Positions 22,786-36,600 of a stretch of 64,000 nucleotides of DNA are shown piece by piece. Source of the stretch: Aradus depressus (Eukaryota > Arthropoda > Insecta > Hemiptera > Aradidae); NCBI GenBank assembly GCA_963662175.1, contig OY759224.1, forward strand, positions 30,699,489 to 30,763,488, read 5' to 3'. The first letter of the stretch is position 1. Every line of letters starts with the position of its first letter. The position numbers and the translations under genes were made by a program. The notes beneath the pieces are model-generated. The model saw only the letters and a program-made list of their open reading frames with translations. It ran no database searches and was not told the origin of the DNA.

Positions 22786-24582
22786 CTAAAAACAAAATAA
22801 TACAGATAAAACAATATTATTATAGACTTATAATTTCTGAGTCTACTTATAACTTAAATAATCCATACTACAGTGAGTAACTATAATTTTAACAGTGAGT
22901 AACTATAATTTTACAATATAAAACTTGACAACTCAAACTGTGAGGAGAAAAACACACAACTCTCTTTATATATGAGGTGTGTTCAAAAAATAATAGGAAT
23001 TTTCGATTTTGAATAGAATTTTATTTATTCGTCTACATCAATGTTATCCCATTCAAAATAGTCCCCATTAGATTAGTTTATGTTTTATGACTCATGCCCG
23101 GGCTTTAACTACAAGGTCATATCGCCTACTACCAAAGCGCTCTCGTCACTCTGGTGGACATGAGCCCAACTTTACTGTGTGAGTCCTAAATTTTGCCTAT
23201 CCTAAATTTTTATTCACCTAGGGTAGGGGTCTTTAACGAGTACCTGACATCGTACAGACTCGGGACCATCGCTTAACGTCCCATCCGAAGGACGGCATGC
23301 TTAAGTTTATTTTACCTCCCAGATAAAATAAACTAAGGGCCTTGATCGGGTTTCGAACCCACGTTCTTGAGCTCAGAAGACAAGCACGCATACCACTGAG
23401 CTACCGGCGCCCTTCATATTTGGTATATAAATATATATATATTTTTTTTTTACTTTTGGGTTGTGTAAGGAGATTCTAAATTCATATATAATATATTTAT
23501 CATTTCTCCTGATGATAGGAGTGCTGCATGAAACGTCTGTAATTGCTATTTTTTTTAAAGTAAAAAAATAATTGAAAATTAGGAGAAGAGATACCATGAT
23601 AAATATATTATAAAGAGTATGTTTGTAAATATGAGCTATAAAAGTTTTGTCTACATCAGCTAGAATCCGTTCAGGAAAATAGCGCCTTACCTCAAACGTT
23701 CAAGAAAGTAGCGCCTTACTTCAAACCGTTCAGGTGTAGTGCCTTACCTCAAACGAATAGCTTCTGTTAGTAAATTCCGAGTTTTGCATTTCCTGCCTTT
23801 ACCTCGCCAATATTCATCAACTCAAATAGAATATAATGTTTTCTAGACCGCCTGTGATTATTTCTATGATTAATATATTTAAAATACTTACCTCAGTTGG
23901 ATCCTTCGTGTCTGGGTTATTCTGCCCCTGAAATAATACCATTAAAAGCAAAAATAATAATAATTATTATTTTTTATAGAAGCTTAAAGGAGGACACCAA
24001 TCCTAACTCATCTCGAGAAAAGTTTAAATGACAGCATATGCGAGAAAATCAGTCTAATTGGCATGGATTATATCATATATTATATAATATATTTGTCATA
24101 GCATCTCTCCTCCCATTTATTTATTAATTTTTAAAAACTATCAAGTATATTATTTATGTTTGAATAAAGAGGTCGAACTCAATAAATATGTTCTGTAAAA
24201 AGAAAATTTTGATTAAAAAAAGATAAAAAACGTTATAATAAGAACAGATAAATTATAGAAACTAACGTTGGGAGTGCTTCCCGATATGTCTGTAATCGCT
24301 ATTTAAAAAATAAATAAATATATATATATAAATATAGATAAATAAATGGGAGAAGTGATGCTGTGATAAATATGTAATATATGAATACAGAATCTCCTTA
24401 CTGAACCCAAAAATTATATTTTGCATATTGTACTAACTCACCCCTCCAATGTAGTTAGGACCCTCTTTCCACTCTGAATCTTCTCCTTCGTATTCTGGAA
24501 ATAGTTCATTAATAAATAAATTAACAGTCTAAATATAAATAAATTAACAGTCAAAATACTGATAAATTGTAAATTGTTTAAA

Positions 24583-24614
<32 letters not shown>

Positions 24615-27600
24615 GGCTGGTCCGAATTTGATAAAATTTCTTTCGAATCATACTGACATTGATACGCTTCGATTGGCACCAGAGCGGAGTCGATATCATT
24701 TCTTATTTGCGAGATTTCCGTACAGGAAAAATTGACCACGCACTTATGTAAAAACACACACATACTGTTTTTCAAAAATAGTGTATAAATACTGTAGTGA
24801 CACAATAACATCCCTATATGGCTGGGAAGTTAATAACATATATACTAACAAAATAACTATAAAATATTAAAGAAGCCAGCGGAGGCCGGGTGCAGTGTAG
24901 CCGCTATAATAATTCAACAATATGTTAACTTTAGGGCAATACCGTAGAACGTAGTAATATCCCAAGAAAATCAGTTCCTAGACTTAAATGTAAGGAATTT
25001 AGGATTATGTAGGGCTTAAATAGGGATGAGTTATACAGAATACATTACCTAAAGACTTCCTAAATCTGTCATCTGACGTAGGAGTGTCATCAGGATCTGA
25101 ACCTAAAACAAATAACATTTTATATCAATATTTAAGCATCAAAACGTTTAAACAGAACAAGGACATAGTCCAAGACTGGATAGTAGAGAAATGGCAGCAG
25201 CGATGGTCACGATCTTCAGATGGCCGAACGACCTGGGCGGCTTACTTTCCAAACGTCCAGGCAAGACTTGAGTCTCTCTGTGTAAAGCCGGACCACTGCT
25301 CGTGCGGCGGCGTTGAGACTGCAGAACGGGCCTAGGGTGGAGTTGATACGCCGGACGAGATCGTACCTGGGACTGAACCTTCGGAAGCTGATGAGAGAGG
25401 CTGATTACCCAGAGTTCAGTCGATTCGTCACCTCCTGGCAAAGGGAAAAGAAGGCAGTATAACCAAGTGCCGGGGATGACCGCTGGATGCCCCAACATGG
25501 CCTACCTGCCATCATCCCCGGCGCAAGGCAGCCATAAAATCCATCAACATAAACGCCTTTGTCCCGAGCTCTCTCAGGAAGCGCCAATAAGGTAGGTTGA
25601 AGGATCCAACCGATCGCTCCGGCGAATGGCGGGTTCTTACAGCCGACCTTAGCAACTCCAATAAAATATTAAACAGAACCATTTCCCCTCTACGCGGCGG
25701 ACTGCTACCCGGGAAAAAGAATACCTTATGACAGCTGACAACCTGAAGTAGGATCGGAAATCTGAACTATCTCCATCATTAAAGTCATCACTTGACTTTC
25801 TATGTTGCATAGTAACTAGGAAGTTGTTTCGTATAAGATATACATTCAGACAGGCGTTTCGTTTATTCTTTTATAGATTTTTATTTATTTATATTTTTTA
25901 AATATTTGTTATTGTTTACTTTATTTTTTATAATTGTTATTGTTATTTTGTCTTCTTACTTTTTTCTATACTTCGCACATTGTGACCTGATAAAGACGAA
26001 AGAACGTCCCGAAATATCATTGTGAAAAAGACACATCCGAATGAGTTATAAAAAATATTTCTATTTATTTTTATTAAATAAATATATATCTACTGTATTT
26101 ATTAATATTATTATTTTTACACTCATATGTTTTCAAGTATTTATTTATTCATTTCATTTTATTTTTCAATAGTAGTGTTATTATACATGTGTGTCAAGAC
26201 ACTAAAAGTTAATATCTGTTTATGTATCTAATCTATAAGCTATCTTAATGTAAACATTCTTATGAGGTATCCAATTACCATGTTATGGTTAAACGGGAAT
26301 AAATATTATTATTAATACGGTAATTGTAATAAGTATTTTTACCAGAGTTAAGCTCCCTGACAAGAGAGGACATAGCGTTGGTGACTGAGTCGGCAGCTTC
26401 CAGAAGATCATTGCACAAACTGCGACCTCCCAAAGTGTTATTGGAGTCTGTAAAGAACATTAACAAATTTAAAAGTAAATCGAAAAAAAAAAGTTACAAT
26501 AACAAAATGAGAAGAAGAAGGATATTACGCAACTTACATGCTAAACTGCCTAGATGGGAGGAAGAGCCGCCGAAGACAGATCGAAGGTCGTCAGGTCCTG
26601 GGTTAGGGCTGGGAGTGGGCGGGGCAGACCTAGAACAGCACACATACTATACTGGCGACGAGTTGACACCATTAAAAGTTTTTTTTTTTAAAACAAACTA
26701 GAAAACTATTGTTTATTTATAAGTATATAATAACAATGTAACTTTATTCTTGTACTTAAAAAAGATTTCGGATTCATCTAATAGAATTTTTTTTAAAAGG
26801 GTATCTCTCAGAAGTTTTAACTGGTGATTTGGACTATGTAGTAACAGCATAATATAAACTTTACTAAATTCTCTTATATTAACATAGTTTCTGCCGGAAT
26901 AAATAATTATAATTTTTTTTTTTGAATCTATAGACATGGCAGTTTACCTGGAGGAGGGGGGAGGAGACTTGCTGGACCTGGGCGAAGAGTTTGGGGTCGA
27001 TTTGGGAGAGGTCTGATGATTCTAAAACAAATAACACAAAACATAATACCAAAGTAAAAATAATACCTAGAAGTGTAGAGGGCGCCAGTAGCTCAGTGTT
27101 ATGCGTGGTGGCCTTCTGAGCTCAAGATCGTGGGTTCGAAACCCGACCAAGGCCCTTAGTTTATTTTATCTGGGAGGTAAACTATACTTAAGCACGCCGT
27201 CCTTCGGATGAAACGTTAAGCGATGGTCCCGAGCCTGTACTATGTCAGATACTCGTTAAAGACCCCTACCCTAGGTGAATAAAAATTTAGGGTAGGCAAA
27301 ATTTAGGACTCCCATAGTAGATAGAGTAGAGCTCATGTCCACCAAAGTGACGAAAGAGCTCTCTGGTAGTAGGCGATATGACTTCGTAGTTAAAGCCCAG
27401 GCATGAGTCATAATAATTAACTAAAAGTGTGATTTATTAGTGCATGAATGTATTTTTCACATATGGGACCCTATACATAAGAACAATGGCGCGGAAACAA
27501 CTAAATTTTTACAAACGGGTAAACATTAGCGCGTAAGACTGTTGTTTTTTCATTATTGGAATCATGTTGTCGGAAAACATGAAATTCCGATGACATCTCA

Positions 27601-30600
27601 ACATAGATTTTCTGGCCAATTACATAACTTCCCCTATACTTCGTATTGGTGAAGTAAAATTAGAAATAATGGAGATAAATAACATTTTCAATTTGCGAAA
27701 GAGGTGAGAGGTCGTGTGGTGGGTAATGGAGGGAAGAAGTGCGCTTGCTCACCTGATTAGCTCTCACGGTCTACCTTTAGATTTTCTAGTATTTTTTCAA
27801 TTAAAATTTGATGTGATTAGGTATCTCCCCGATAGGTAACAAGTTCTACTTACTTTGAGAAGCTTCATGAGTCCCTCCAGCTGAAGCATGAGATGCCGCC
27901 TAGAGTCTTGCAGAGAGTTGAGGTGACTCTCCAGTTCCTCTTTCCGCTTCCTGAGGGCCCTCAGTTCAGACATGAGGGCAGGGTTCTCGTCCAGGGCACC
28001 CATCCTGCTCTCCTCCTGTCTCCTAAACAACACAACAAATATAATATAAATAATTTATATAGACACCATGCAGATACAACTTCCGTAGCTTAGTAAACAA
28101 CATCCATGAGATATCCTGTTTCCAGGTCAACACACTAGGTTGCACTGCAGTTCCAGGCCGAGCCCATCTTAATGAGTAAACGGTGAACAAAGATTTGCTT
28201 TTTCTTAACTCTTTCGAGTTTTCCGCTAAGGTCAACTTCACCGCCTTCTCACAATTCTGTATGATATGGTAACACTACCGTTCAGTTGTTCAATCTAAGG
28301 ATGGGCAAAGTCGTTCATTTTAGGGAACCGTTCACTTTTGACCGATCTTTTTGAAGACCCGTTCATCGTTCATTTTTTATTTTCACCACAGTCTAGTGGT
28401 GACGTGGTGAGGTAGAAGAGCCGGAGCGGGAGCGAACGAACGGATACATTCCTCTCATCTCTCGCTCCTCCCCTCCCGTCTATTCTCTCACCCGTTCATT
28501 TTTTTTTATTTTCCCACATACATAGGTATTTTTAAAATTTCCGCCAATATGAGCTTTATTAATAGGACAAAAGCAGATAAGGCACTCTGATTAATTATAA
28601 ATTTAATTTATAATAAAATCATAGCAAAGTAAAATACAAATTATTAAAAAAATTAAGATTATACATACTAACTATTTACAAATGGTTTATAAAGTCACAG
28701 CGCATGATCGTATGTGGGATACGAACGGTCGTTCATCGCTCCCATCGTTCACTTCACAGACCCGTTCTTTTGGATCCGTTCGTTCGCGAACGACCCACCT
28801 CTAGTTCAATCCCAATTTTTGAATTATGAGCTTCCATGTTACACATAGTAAATGTAATGGTCACTGATACAATTGTAAATGGATGATCCCTTTAAACAAT
28901 AAAATTATTATTATTATTATATATTTATATAGATAAGAAGAATAGTTACCTGAGCCTGGTTATCTCCCTCATAATTTCCCTGTTCTTCGATTCAAGTTGC
29001 ATTATAAGTTCTCTTTGTGCCTGGGAACTGTCCAAACCGGGGCCTCCCTCCATCGGACTTCGACCCTATAACAAAATACATTATTTTCTAAATATAAAAT
29101 ATTAACTTTTCAACCCAACTATTATTAAAGATGGCCTTTAATCACAACTGTTACAAAATAACAGTTTTCAAATTCACGGAGAAGGGAAAAAGTTTCATCT
29201 GTCCTCAGTCTCTGGAATAAGCACTTTATAATATTGTTACATATTTCCTTTCTTCTGAGTCTACTTATAACTTAATAAATAATTTAAAACAGTGGGTAAC
29301 TCTTTATTCACTATTTTCAAATTTAGACTACAATTGACACTCCTGACAAACACAAATGATTCAGTCGGTAACAATATATATATAGAGATAGTCAACTCAC
29401 GGCTTGTACTTCTTCAGCAAGTCTGGCGGCATAGCGAGCTATCAGACGATGTTCATCATCTATTCTCATACCCTGGATCCCTTTACCAGGACTGAAACAC
29501 AATCACAGAACTATTATATGAAAATATCACCATAATATCCTTAAAAACAACAGATACAATAAAGAAATTCGAAGTTATGTAGGCTAGAGCATATTCTAGA
29601 AGCGGAGTTTATAGTCTAGAATGTGCGACGTGCAGTCAATTATACATTGGACAGACAGGACGTCGTTTTAAGGAAAGAATTAAAGAACACACGGCCGAAA
29701 TAAAGAACCGAGGAAACCGTTCTACATTCGCGACCCACATAATTGACAATAGCCACACTTTCGACCCATCTACAGGCATCAAATATCTCCATTATTGCCC
29801 AAAAAGCAGGCTACTTAATAGCTTAGAACAATTAGAAATAAATAAAGCTAACAAAAGGAACATTTGTATGAATGACCAAATTTATTTCAACTATTCCCCT
29901 TTGTTAACACCCTAAACCAGTTCTGTTTCCACATATATGTTTGTATTATCTGTTATTAATATTTGGTTCCACATATATGTTTCAAGTTATCTAAATCTTA
30001 ACATTGTTATTAATTTTATTTCTATTTTTATTATTTACTTGTATTTGTACTTATTTATTTGTTATTTTTCCCTTATTAGTCTAGTGACATTGTTTTATGT
30101 AAATTTAGAACTAGGTTTTGTTAAGAAATATTTCATGAGTTAGCTAACGGTACAGCCGGGGGACTCCCAAGTTCTAATAGCCCCCTTTGACCTGAGATGT
30201 ATTTGAAGGGTCGCTCTCTGCAAACTGACTTAGTTCATAACTAGACCTGACGATGGTATAAAGCCGAAACCGGTAGTTATATATGTATATATATCTTTAG
30301 TGGAATAGACAATATTTCAAAAATAAGTTTGTTTTATTTATTTATTACAAGTTTCCACAATATGTCCGCGTTTCTCAACTTAGAAGTCATTGTAGTTGAG
30401 TTAACCTGACCGGGCAGTCGAGTCAAGTGCAGTCTGACTGTCTGAAGGAAGTGCCCTCCGCCCTTTGCTGCACAACTCACCACCAGCCCTTGCTGCAGGT
30501 ATTGGTCAAGAAGCCCCAGAAGACGGACCCTCAGCCCAACTGCACTGACGAGACAACACCTTGGCGTCTCCACATCACGACCGCCCACATTCCATTCCCC

Positions 30601-33600
30601 ACACTTTTTAGTACCATTTATTATATCATTTCTTAAATTTAATTAATTGTTTTTTGTTTTGTTTCCATTAGTTTAGTATTTTTTTCCCCATTATTATAAT
30701 TTTTTGTTAACCTATATACAGTCCACTTGTTTTGTTTTCAATTACCTTCTATCATTTACATTATTTATTTGCAGCAGGTATTAACAACAGCAGCAGGTAT
30801 CAACAACAGACTCGCAACAATAATTCATACTTTGCTTTCATTTTTATTTCCTTGGCAGAGCCCTCCATCAACATCCTACAAGTTCTCTCTAAACTCACAA
30901 AATCATTGTATTTAATATTTTTATTATCATTGATTTTTTATATATTTTGTTTACTGTTATTTGTTTATATATATATATTCTATATTTCGCTCATTGTGAC
31001 CTGGAGAAAGAGCATTTGGCGCATCGAAATATTGTCGCGAAAGAAGACTTGTCTTAAATAAATATAAATATAAAAGCAAAAATTAAATAAAAAAATTAGT
31101 TACTGTTGAGGCCTGGCATTTCCTTATTCCTCCCCCCCCCCCCCCCCCCCCCCCCCCCTCCCCTGCCTTATAGTGAGTGTACATCGCAGCGCCACTAGGC
31201 CCGTTGCAGCTAGCGCAATCTATCTATGAGGAGAGGAGCGGACCTGAACTCATCAGTAGTTGTTGATCATCTGACCTGATCTGTTGAACATCAGTTGGTG
31301 ACCATCTAACCTGGTCCATCACCTAACCTTGACCTCGTTCACCCATGCCGTGAGTAAAGGCCATGCTTTCATTTTTACCCTTTTTTATATACAGTCCACT
31401 TTTATCAGTTATACATACACCCGGCGTGTACATATTGGTCCTCCGGGCCGGATCAAAACAGTCCTATAAAAATATTAAGTTATTTTCAAAGTTTTTAATC
31501 ATTTTTATTTAAACTTTTTTTTTGAAAAATTGGGAATAGTTTAGTTTCATTTTTTTCAAAGTGTACCTTTCTTTACCTTATACAATTATATCTTATAGGT
31601 ACCTTAGGAAGTATTATTTACGTTTTCTATCTTACGTTTTATCCTTTACGAAATATTGTTTACCTTTTCTTCACCATATAATCCTTTCCTTCACCATATA
31701 CTCTTAAAAACAATATGTACACGCCGGGTGTATGTATAACTGATAAAAGTGGACTGTATATAAAAAAGGGTAAAAATGAAAGCATGGCCTTTACTCACGG
31801 CATGGGTGAACGAGGTCAAGGTTAGGTGATGGACCAGGTTAGATGGTCACCAACTGATGTTCAACAGATCAGGTCAGATGATCAACAACTACTGATGAGT
31901 TCAGGTCCGCTCCTCTCCTCATAGATAGATTGCGCTAGCTGCAACGGGCCTAGTGGCGCTGCGATGTACACTCACTATAAGGCAGGGGAGGGGGGGGGGG
32001 GGGGGGGGGGGGAGGAATAAGGAAATGCCAGGCCTCAACATACCCCCCACCGAAATCACGCTTGGGATTTCTAGTCAAATAATAAGTACAAAAAAAAATA
32101 AAAGCTCTTTCAAAAATAAAAAATAACCACCGGCGGTTAGATAAAAGAAATAAAAAACAAAAAAAAACAGGGAAAGTAGGAAAGGAAAGGAAAGGAAAGG
32201 AAGGAGGAAGGAAGAATTGGGAATTACGGTGTAGGCAGGGGACAGAGCTTCACCACAGGGCGAAGATAGGTCCCTTGAGAGGTGCGCACAGTAGCAACTC
32301 TCACTACACCGTCCTGTCCTCGGTGAACCTCCAACACTCTTCCGAGACGCCACTGCAAGGGCGGAGTCTTCGCCTCGACAAGCAGAACCAGATCGCCAAT
32401 CTTAAGATCTGGTGGGGCGGTGAACCATTTGCATCTCTGCTGGAGGGTATGCAAATAATCACGGGACCACCGAATCCAGAAATGCTGACTGGAGCGCAGG
32501 ATCAGTTGCCATCGGTTGAGGTGGTTCATTTGGAGTTCTTGAATGTTGTGCTCCGGTACGGCTAGAAGGGGGGCCCCAATAAGGAAATGCGATGTCCTTA
32601 CGGGGCGCCGCTTGCTTTCCTTCCAAATGAAAAGGTAAATAGAGGCTTCAGGGAGCGAGGCATGTTTGAGTATGCCCCCCACCCTCAAATGACCCACGGA
32701 GTCGCCGAACGGATGGAGGCGTTGAATGGAAGCGTGACAATCCTGATTTTTCGAACTCGCTAAAAGCTCCTGCTGAAAATGTTCTAGCTGGACGCCTCTA
32801 ATAATGAAGGTCAGAGCATTATTAAGTTCCGAACAGGTCAACGGGCCTCGACATCGTTGATCAGACGGCAATCTGAGATTAGATTTGAACCGCAAACACC
32901 AAGCTGTTACTCGTTGGAGTGTTGAAAGAGAGGAATACTTCTCTAATATGTCCCAAGAACTGCATGAGGTTTGGACAAACGAGTTAACAGTGGTTAAATT
33001 CTTCAGCTCGGGAAGATGAGGTGGCAAGTCAAAAGGTGAATAAATCGGCCAATTAGAAGAGTGTGAAGTGAGCCATGGAGGCCCTGTCCACCACAGATGA
33101 TGTTTAACGAGGTGTTTTGGCTGCAATCCTCGAGAAGCACAGTCTGCCGGATTTAATTCGGAGGGTACGTGATGCCACGAAGTAGGTGAGAGTGTTTCAA
33201 GAATAAGAGTAACTCTAGTGGCAACGTATGTTTTCAAGAGATGGGGTGACGTCTTTAGCCATGACAAGACAGTCGTAGAATCCCTTAAGGCAAAGATACT
33301 AGACAGAGTTACGACATTTTCAAATGTTGACAAGAGAAATTTCAAAAGTTTAGTAAGAAGCAAGGCTCCACACAACTCTAACCGAGGTACAGTTAATGTC
33401 TTGAGGGGAGCTACCTTGGACTTCGCCATAAGGAGATGGCTTGTGCTATTAATTTCTCCAACAGTAACTAGATACACCACTGCGCAGTACCCACGCTCTG
33501 ACGCATCACAGAATCCAACTAAACAGGACGTGCTGTTTGGCTGTGGTATATAGCGTGGAATCTGAATACTAGATAGATGATGCAACTGCTCGCAGTAAGA

Positions 33601-36600
33601 AGTCCATTCATCTGTCAGATAGGAAGGCACCTGTTCATCCCATCCGATCCCTAGACGCCAAAGATGTATGAGGCACTTGGATCTGAAAATAACTGGAGAC
33701 AGCCAGCCGAGAGGGTCGTATGTACGAGCAATATGCGAAAGTATTGACCTCTTGGTGCATATAGGTTGGATCTCAGCCAAATCGTAGGAAAACGCATCGG
33801 TGGTGGCGTTCCACTGCAGACCTAGTACCTTTATCACTTCATGGCCGTCAGGATCAAATGATAATGGTGTCTCATGGTGATCGTTTGGGATGTCACGAAT
33901 CAGTTCGGGGCAGTTGCTGCTCCATTTACGAAGATGAAATCCTCCAGCCTGAAACAAGTTGATAAGGTCTCGTTTGAGGTTCTGGGCGTCCTCCACTGTA
34001 GAAGCTCCAGTGAGGACATCATCAATGTAAACATCCTGCAATAGGACCTTGGCGGCTTGAGGGAATCGCGCACCTTCGTCGTTGGCGAGTTGTTGAAGAG
34101 TACGAAGAGCGAGATACGGTGACGCAGAAAGGCCATAGGTAACAGTATTGAGTTCATACTCCTTGACGGGCTCCTCAGGGGACCGTCGCCACAAGATGTG
34201 TTGATTTAACCTGTCTTCTGGACGGATTATGATCTGCCGGTACATTTTAGATATATCTGAAGTGAAAACATAAAGATGTAATCGAAAACGAGAAATAATA
34301 TCAACAATGTCCCGTTGCAATTTGGGACCAGTTAAGAGTAAGCTGTTTAATGATGGCTGGTTAGAAGACTTACAAGAGGCATCAAACACCACTCTTAATT
34401 TAGTCGTAGAACTAGAGATTTTACAAACAGCATGGTGCGGTATAAAATAAGATTGGGGGTTACCAAGACGAGAATATTCAGGCACCTGGGTCATGTGACC
34501 AAGTGTTTCATATTCGTCGAGAAAATCTTGGTAAGCTCGCTTGAGGTCAAGATGTCGGGCAAGGCGACGTTCCACAGCGAACAAGCGAGTCAGCGCAGAG
34601 CTGTAAGAGCTTCCAGTCCATGTTGGGAGTCTGGAAGTTGAGAAGGGCAAAGGAACAACATAACGTCCATCGGTTTGTCTGTAATGTAAATTAGTAAAAA
34701 TCTCCTCACACCTCATATTATCCTCATTGATTATTGGCAGCGTAGGAGGTTCTTCGCTTTCCCAAAAATGTTTCAAAATTTCGTCCAACTGAAAATTGTA
34801 GGTAGAATGAAGAGATGTCACAGGGGAAGATGGCGAAGAGCAAGGTTCGATCTTTCCTGTGATAACCCACCCAAAAATGCTGTGCAAGGCAGCAGGGTAT
34901 TCTGACCCTGGTACAATTCGTTGACCATCGTAGACATGAGGAAAAAGGTCGGCGGCTATGAGGAAATCAACTGGAGCTGACGTGCAGAAGTTCGGATCAG
35001 CTAATGGCAGGTGCTTAAACTTATCATAAATATTACAAGGAATACTTGTACCTGGCATGTTAGATGTGATTTCAGGTAATATGACTGCCTCCACTTGGAA
35101 CTGCGGTTGGTCAGAATCTCGAGGCTTGATGCGACAACTGGTCATCCCTTTAGTGTCACCTACAATATGCTGACCTAGGCCTACAACAGGGAAATTACAT
35201 TTTTTAATACGTAACCCCAAACGTTGTACACATGCTGCCGTGACGAAAGATGTTTGCGCCCCAGAATCGATCAATACTCGGATGGTCTGATACTCACCTA
35301 GATAGTCCTGTATATGTACTAAAGCAGTACCTAGTAACACAGTTTTGAAACTTGTTTGAGACTGTGGATTATAGGCATGTAAAGCTGCATCAGCTGCCGC
35401 ATTGCTGGGCTCAGAAGACTTCATAGTGGTATTGAATCTAGATGGGTAACTACTGGAATGTAAATAAGTGTGATGGCGAGCACCGCATGTGAGGCATGAT
35501 GTCATGGAAGAGCATCTAGGCTGTAAGTGGGTCCCTTTAAGACAATTGAAACACAGCCTGAGGGCTTGAACCCGTTCTTGGCGCTGATGTGGCTTCAATT
35601 GAAGAAAGTCAGGACACTTATAAATAGTATGATGAAGTTTGCAGACAGGGCAGGCATTAGTAGGCGACTGCGCTGATGTCGATACAAATCCTCGTTTGGC
35701 GAGCCTATTGTCTGGTAATAAAGTCTTCTTCCCAACAGAAAATTGAATCCTAGGGTTCAGTTTGATCTGCTGAGTGGTCTGAGAGACCTCCAAAACATGA
35801 GTCTGGTGCTGTATGTATGTCACAAGATTATTCCAAGTTGGAATTTCTTGATTGATATGATGGCGCTCAAAATTCTTTTTTGTCTCATAAGGCAGGCTGC
35901 GCAAGGCAACATGCATCAATATAAAACCAGGCAGGTCTACAATTTCTAAATTATGTAAGGCGGTAGCGGCCTCACAAAATACCTCCAAAAATTGATTAAG
36001 ACTCTCTGGTGACTCAGTGTGAAAAGGACGAAAATTGAATATAGTTTCTAATATGTCCGCACCGAGTATTCTTTTATTCTGATACTTGTTCAGGAGAGCG
36101 GCCCAAACTATGGGATAGTTGGCCTCACTGATGGGCAGGGTTCTAACCACAGACAAGGCTGGGCCAGAAACTGACGAAATCAGATAATGAAACTTTTCCG
36201 CAGCGGTGATGGCAGGATTCTCATGGATGAGACATTTGAATTGTTCATAAAAGGGGGTCCACCCCTTGAGAGATCCGTCGAAAGTCGGCAGTGACAATTT
36301 GGGTAGCCGAGGTTGGACTGCCTTTACTGTCTGTTCTACGGGACACTGAACCGGCTTGAGCAAGTTTCCAGCTGCTGTTTTGATGGCATAATACATCTCC
36401 TCAAAGGCCTCCAAATTTTGATAGGAGGGCACATGATCCGGGTCCAGGGTGATCTCCAAGTCATTGATATGCTCCACCAGGTCTTGGAAACCTGAGCGGA
36501 TCTCCTCTATATCTTCATACCGACTTTTGAAAATCGCGATCTTACTTTGATCACTGCCCGCAGCAACGGACGCATCATATAATAGCTGCAGCTTTCGTAA

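Noticed and set aside
30334..30636. Coding frames on both strands at the GC-rich stretch
   Set aside because: Neither strand gives a recognisable domain; treated as a retroelement 3' region.
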